Positions 60,319 to 64,000 of a DNA stretch of 64,000 bases are shown here, in pieces. The position numbers and the translations under genes were made by a program. The notes under the pieces were generated by a model. That model saw only the letters and a program-made list of their open reading frames with translations. It was not told the DNA's origin and searched no databases. Source of the stretch: Gordonia shandongensis DSM 45094 (GTDB lineage: Bacteria; Actinomycetota; Actinomycetes; Mycobacteriales; Mycobacteriaceae); contig NZ_AUHE01000008.1 of the NCBI RefSeq assembly GCF_000423025.1, forward strand, positions 1 through 64,000, given 5' to 3'. Positions within the stretch are counted from its first letter, which is position 1. Each line of letters starts with the position of its first letter.

Positions 60319-61191
60319 ATGGCAGGCAGTGATAAGTCCCGTGCACAGCGCGGTGCGCAGGTCGCAGAGCAGCGGACCACGAGCGGAGGTTCCTGGCAGG
60401 CGTCACCGGAGGAGAAGCGCACGGCGCTGACCCTGCGGCTCGTCGCGTGCGCGCTCTGGGCGGTCGCGATCGGACTCGAGCTGTTCACGATCTTCTGGGT
60501 CCTCCGACAAGACCCCGTCGTCCTGTGGCTGCTGATCGTGATGGTCGTCGTCATCGGCGTGTTCGCGGTCGGCGGCTCACTGCTGTGGAAGCGGGCCAAC
60601 CGGTACGACCCGGCGTCGAAGAAGGACACCGTCCGATTCTTCGTGCAGAACCAGCTCGGCGTCATCATCACCGTCATCGCGTTCCTGCCGCTGATCGTCC
60701 TGATCTTCCTCAACAAGGACATGGACTCGAAGCAGAAGGGCATCGCAGGCGGCCTCGCCGTCGCCGTCGCCCTCGTCGTCGGACTGGTGAGCGTGGACTG
60801 GGATCCACCGTCGACCGAGCAGTACAGCGTCGAACAGAACGTGGTCCAACAGCTGACCGGCAAGGACGAGGTGTTCTACAGCAAGGGCGGCAAGGTGTTC
60901 CACGTGTGCGCCGACGTGCCCGACCTGAGCCGGTCGACACCGTTGAGCGGAACCGTGTCGGAGGCCCACCAGGCGGGCAAGGAGCGGTTGACCAAGAAAT
61001 GGGTCTCGGAGGCCACCAAGAACTGCGGCATCCCGGTGGAGCGCGTCGATGAGATCCTCGCCGGTGTCGACGATGTGACCAGCACGCTCGACGACGATCA
61101 GTTCACCACCGACCCCGAAGGCCGTCCGCAGGTCCGCGGGACGCAGCAGCCGACCGCCGCACCGTCGGCATCCGAGGCCGGCACTCCGTGA
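60319..61191 (+). CDS. Four-helix membrane protein with exported C-terminal domain
   Basis: The 290-residue protein (ATG 60319, preceded by GGGGAG) has a polar N-terminus, membrane helices around LRLVACALWAVAIGLELFTIFWVL, LWLLIVMVVVIGVFAVGGSLLW, VIITVIAFLPLIVLIFL and GIAGGLAVAVALVVGLVSV, and a C-terminal domain of ~135 residues with two cysteines (HVCADVPDLSRS and KNCGIPVERVDEIL). No family is recognised with confidence, though similar proteins are found next to housekeeping genes in Gordonia relatives. It is followed by a serine hydrolase gene. Confidence 0.7.
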   Translation: MAGSDKSRAQRGAQVAEQRTTSGGSWQASPEEKRTALTLRLVACALWAVAIGLELFTIFWVLRQDPVVLWLLIVMVVVIGVFAVGGSLLWKRANRYDPASKKDTVRFFVQNQLGVIITVIAFLPLIVLIFLNKDMDSKQKGIAGGLAVAVALVVGLVSVDWDPPSTEQYSVEQNVVQQLTGKDEVFYSKGGKVFHVCADVPDLSRSTPLSGTVSEAHQAGKERLTKKWVSEATKNCGIPVERVDEILAGVDDVTSTLDDDQFTTDPEGRPQVRGTQQPTAAPSASEAGTP

Positions 61192-61229
61192 CTGCCCGGG
61201 AGCGTTGACGACTGGGTAGGGTTCCGGGC

Positions 61230-62111
61230 GTGACCACTCCGAACCCCCAGAGCCGGAACGACCGGCCGCCGCATCTGCGTGTCCAGCACGTCCCCGCGCT
61301 CCAGACGCTGGCACGGTGGCCCGTCGAGAACGTGGCGGCCGCCGTGATCGGGCAGGACGGCGCGATGACGTCGTACGGCGACACCGCGGTCGTGTACGAG
61401 CTGGCGTCGGTGACCAAGCTGCTCGTCGCGCACGCCGTCCTGGTGGCCGTCGAGGAGGGTGCCGTGGACCTCGCGACGCCCGCCGGTCCGCCCGGCGCCA
61501 CGGTGGCACACCTGCTGGCCCACGCCTCGGGCCTCGCGTTCGACACGCGCCGGGTCGAGGCCGGCGTCGCCGAACAGCGGATCTATTCGAGCGCCGGGTT
61601 CGAGATCCTCGCCGAAATCGTGGAGGACGCGACCGGCATCGCCTTCGGCGACTACCTCCGCGAGGGAGTGTGCGAGCCGTTGGGGATGCGGTCGACCGAC
61701 CTCGTCGGCCCGGCCGGCCACGGCGCACGGTCGACCGTCGAGGATCTGTCACGGTTCGCGAGCGAACTGCTCGCACCGCGGGTGATCTCTTCGGAGCTCG
61801 CCGCGCAGGCCCGCACCGTGGCGTTCGCCGGGCTCGACGGTTTCGTGCCCGGATACGGCAGACACCGACCGAACGACTGGGGACTGGGCTACGAGATCCG
61901 CGGTCACAAGCGGCCGCACTGGACCGCGGCCGGGCATTCGCCCGCGACCTTCGGACACTTCGGCCAGGCCGGCACGTTCCTGTGGGTCGACCCCGAGCGA
62001 CGTGTCGCGGCGACGGTGTTGACCGATCGGCCCTTCGGCGCGTGGGCCAAACCGCTCTGGAGCGAGTTCAACGACGCCGTCCTGGCAGACCTGGACGGCG
62101 CGGCCGGGTAG
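61230..62111 (+). CDS. Serine hydrolase, class C beta-lactamase / esterase family
   Basis: The 293-residue protein (GTG 61230) has the beta-lactamase-fold SxxK motif ELASVTK (~S60, K63), a second motif IYSSAGFE (YxS in place of YxN) and a third HFGQAG segment in place of KTG. It lacks a signal peptide, so it is cytoplasmic. Such proteins are usually esterases or D-Ala-D-Ala peptidase-like hydrolases rather than beta-lactamases. It starts 38 bp after the membrane protein gene. Confidence 0.8.
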   Translation: MTTPNPQSRNDRPPHLRVQHVPALQTLARWPVENVAAAVIGQDGAMTSYGDTAVVYELASVTKLLVAHAVLVAVEEGAVDLATPAGPPGATVAHLLAHASGLAFDTRRVEAGVAEQRIYSSAGFEILAEIVEDATGIAFGDYLREGVCEPLGMRSTDLVGPAGHGARSTVEDLSRFASELLAPRVISSELAAQARTVAFAGLDGFVPGYGRHRPNDWGLGYEIRGHKRPHWTAAGHSPATFGHFGQAGTFLWVDPERRVAATVLTDRPFGAWAKPLWSEFNDAVLADLDGAAG

Positions 62112-62210
62112 CCTCGTGGTCGGGACGCGGTCACATTCCAGACGGGGATGTCGCCGGGTGCTCACGCCGGCAGACCGCGTTCGCGCCCGCGTCAGCTGAA
62201 GGAGGCACCC

Positions 62211-63350
62211 GTGGCCCGATTCGATCTCCCGACCGTCCCCGAACTCCTCGCCCTGGGAGCGCCGCGCGACTACGCGGTGACGATCTACGCCCAGGCCGAA
62301 CCGAGCGATCCCGACCTGGCCCGCACCACCGTCAAGAGTGCGATGGACCGGGCCATCCGCGGCATCCGCGACGGTGCCGTCGGCGAAGGATCGGCCGGCC
62401 ATCGGATCGAGGAGGAGTTCCGCAGACGCGGCTCGGAGGTGCTGGCCGATCCGGCGTGGCAGACGCTGTCCCGGTCGGTGGCGATCTTCGCCACGCCGAC
62501 CGACGTCGAGATGTTCGTGCTTCCCAACCGGTTGGAGAACCAGGTTCAGGTCAGCCGGTACTTCGACGTGGGCCAGCTCGTCCGTGCCGTCGCCACGCCG
62601 CAGACGGCGTTCGCGCTCACCCTGTCGGCGCACGGCTGGAACCTGTGGCGCGCCACGGGGAACGAGCAGGTGGCCGAGATGGACATCGACGCCGACGGGA
62701 TCGGCGACGTCACCGAGGCGACGAATCGCGCGACCGTGCGCGGGCGGATCCACGCCCGCAGGCTCCACGGCGACGAGGGCACCAAGTCGCTGCTGGAGAT
62801 GTACGCCAAACGCGTGCACGAGGCCGTCGGGCATGCGATGGACTCCGCCGATCCGACGGGCAGGCAGCCGCTGTTCCTGTTCGCCGCCGACCCGCTGGCG
62901 GACATCTACAGCGCGCTGCACGGCCGCGCGCGCGACCTGGTCGTGATCCACGGCAGTCCCGACGAGTTGACCGCGCCGCAGATCGACGGCCCGATGCGGC
63001 GGGGGATCGACGAGATCAACTCGCGGCGGGCGGCGGAGACCGTCGACCGAATCGCGGACGGCACCGCGAGGGGTCTGGTCGCCACCGACCTCGTCGACAT
63101 CGCGCGGGCCGCGGTGGCCGCGGACGTCGACACGCTGGTCTACGACTTCACCGTCGACGTGCTGGGGGTCCTCGATGACGCGACGGGGGAGGTGGACTAC
63201 ACCGACGACGGCTACGACCTGTTCTCCCGCGTGGCGGTGAAGGTCCTGGAGACCGGCGGGAGCGTGATCCCGATCCGTTCCGCGGAGATCGTCTCGGACC
63301 AGTGGAATCAGATGGCGGCCGCGCGACTGAGGTTTCCGCTGAGCACGTGA
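62211..63350 (+). CDS. baeRF-family (eRF1-like) protein
   Basis: From GTG 62211 (VARFDLPTVPELLALGAPRDY), chosen for the strong AAGGAGG just upstream, the 379-residue protein resembles the bacterial archaeo-eukaryotic release-factor family (baeRF). It has an N-terminal alpha/beta domain, QVSRYFDVGQLVRAV, a central eRF1 domain 2-like stretch LSAHGWNLWRATGNEQVAEMD, and a C-terminal Pelota/eRF1-like domain (DLVVIHGSPDELT, AADVDTLVYDF). Such proteins are thought to act on ribosomes, but no function is proven. It is convergent with the DUF3145 gene. Confidence 0.75.
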   Translation: MARFDLPTVPELLALGAPRDYAVTIYAQAEPSDPDLARTTVKSAMDRAIRGIRDGAVGEGSAGHRIEEEFRRRGSEVLADPAWQTLSRSVAIFATPTDVEMFVLPNRLENQVQVSRYFDVGQLVRAVATPQTAFALTLSAHGWNLWRATGNEQVAEMDIDADGIGDVTEATNRATVRGRIHARRLHGDEGTKSLLEMYAKRVHEAVGHAMDSADPTGRQPLFLFAADPLADIYSALHGRARDLVVIHGSPDELTAPQIDGPMRRGIDEINSRRAAETVDRIADGTARGLVATDLVDIARAAVAADVDTLVYDFTVDVLGVLDDATGEVDYTDDGYDLFSRVAVKVLETGGSVIPIRSAEIVSDQWNQMAAARLRFPLST

Positions 63351-63360
63351 TCGTCGGGGA

Positions 63361-63879
63361 TCAGCTGACGCGCTGGGTGAGCCAGGTGACCTCGGCCCCG
63401 ATGCCGCCCATGCGGTAGTTCTCCAGGGCGTCGTCCCAGGCGGTTCCGAGGATCGCGTCGAGTTCGCCGGCGAGGCCCGCGCTGTCGGGCTGGGCGTCCA
63501 TCAGGGCCCGCAACTGCATCTCACCGACGATGACGTCGCCGTTGGCGCCGGTGGATCCGCGCCACAGGCCGAGTCCGGGCACGTAGCAGAAGCGCTGGCC
63601 GTCGACGCCTTCGCTGGCGTCCTCGGTGACCTCGAAGATGACGCCCGACCATTCGCGCAGGGCGTTCGTCAGGCGGGCGCCGGTCCCGACCGGGCCCGAC
63701 CAGTCGACGGTGGCCCGCATGCGGCCGGGCTCGGCGTCCTGCGCGGACCAGTGCAGGTCGGCGCGTGCATTCAGGGTCGACGACAGGGCCCACTCGACAT
63801 GCGGGCACAACGCGACGGGAGCCGCGTGGATGTAGACCACACCGCTCGTGGAGTCCGCAAACTGGTTGAGGATGCGCAC
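63361..63879 (-). CDS. DUF3145-family protein
   Basis: From GTG 63879 (VRILNQFADSTSGVVYIHAAPVALCPHVEWALSSTL), with AGGTG upstream, the 172-residue protein matches the DUF3145 family, which is conserved in Mycobacteriales and other actinobacteria and has no known function. Family features include DLHWSAQDAEPGRMRATVDW, GTGARLTNALREW and ENYRMGGIGAEVTWLTQRVS at the end. Codons upstream of 63879 are not part of the family pattern. The ~120 bp to the window end hold its promoter region; nothing else is seen. Confidence 0.88.
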   Translation of the reverse strand: MRILNQFADSTSGVVYIHAAPVALCPHVEWALSSTLNARADLHWSAQDAEPGRMRATVDWSGPVGTGARLTNALREWSGVIFEVTEDASEGVDGQRFCYVPGLGLWRGSTGANGDVIVGEMQLRALMDAQPDSAGLAGELDAILGTAWDDALENYRMGGIGAEVTWLTQRVS

Positions 63880-64000
63880 CTTGTTCACCTCCGGTTCGAC
63901 GAGGAACGTCTTCCCCAAGCGCACCTGCCGCAACCGGATATCACACTGTTGATACAAAGTATGCCTCACGGGGCGCGTGTTGCGCTAGTTCTTTGTGAGA

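Overview
The window is high-GC, densely packed DNA with frequent 1-11 bp gene overlaps. Its gene content points to an actinobacterium of the order Mycobacteriales, most like Gordonia or a near relative. The markers are a Mce-associated-type membrane protein, a DUF3145 protein, an NDMA-type alcohol dehydrogenase, an HmuTUV heme transporter with a DtxR/IdeR-like iron box, DUF222/13E12 HNH nuclease, LexA boxes of the TCGAAC-N4-GTTCGA type and SARP/AfsR-like regulation. The genus call is an inference from gene content only.

Left edge (1-4 kb) is accessory DNA. The tail of an unidentified mobile element has cut a type I restriction methyltransferase gene (hsdM). Directly upstream on the same strand lies a coupled two-gene unit: a NYN-domain putative RNase, then a fused HTH / N6-methyltransferase-like / HsdS-like protein whose catalytic NPPY-type motif is altered. 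This is the best candidate here for an undescribed defence or regulatory system.

4-19 kb is mostly ordinary chromosome: a class V aminotransferase, a secreted or membrane SGNH hydrolase, DUF2249 and CsbD stress proteins, two DHA2 drug exporters around a MarR regulator, a YigZ/IMPACT protein and a second NYN protein. It ends in a heme acquisition operon hmuT-hmuU-hmuV-hutZ-like behind an iron box. 19-26 kb holds jetA-jetB-jetC, the condensin-like part of a type I Wadjet/MksB system, but the nuclease gene jetD is not at either end. Two paralogous secreted chymotrypsin-fold proteases lie directly upstream.

26-37 kb has an epoxide-hydrolase-like enzyme, a glycolate oxidase/D-lactate dehydrogenase-type flavoenzyme, an unrecognised 1038-residue protein followed by a 1107-residue SARP/AfsR-like regulator, and a DrrAB-type ABC exporter. 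37-45 kb has a DUF4262 gene and a DUF222 HNH nuclease gene, both behind LexA-like boxes, a frameshifted glutaminase gene, dnaG and an OPT transporter. 45-52 kb lies between two tRNA genes (CAU and Asn-GUU) and holds a two-component system coupled to a MacB/FtsX-like ABC system, a flavin monooxygenase-like protein and a thioesterase. 52-64 kb is acyl-CoA metabolism (acyl-CoA dehydrogenase with GntR, enoyl-CoA hydratase, acyl-CoA synthetase, double-TetR regulator, NDMA-type alcohol dehydrogenase behind a KstR-like box), then a serine hydrolase, a baeRF-type protein and DUF3145.

Across the window, short tandem repeats (units of 14-24 bp, 3-5 copies) recur between genes, across stop codons and in low-complexity protein segments. 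This slippage-prone architecture is a distinct trait of this genome segment.
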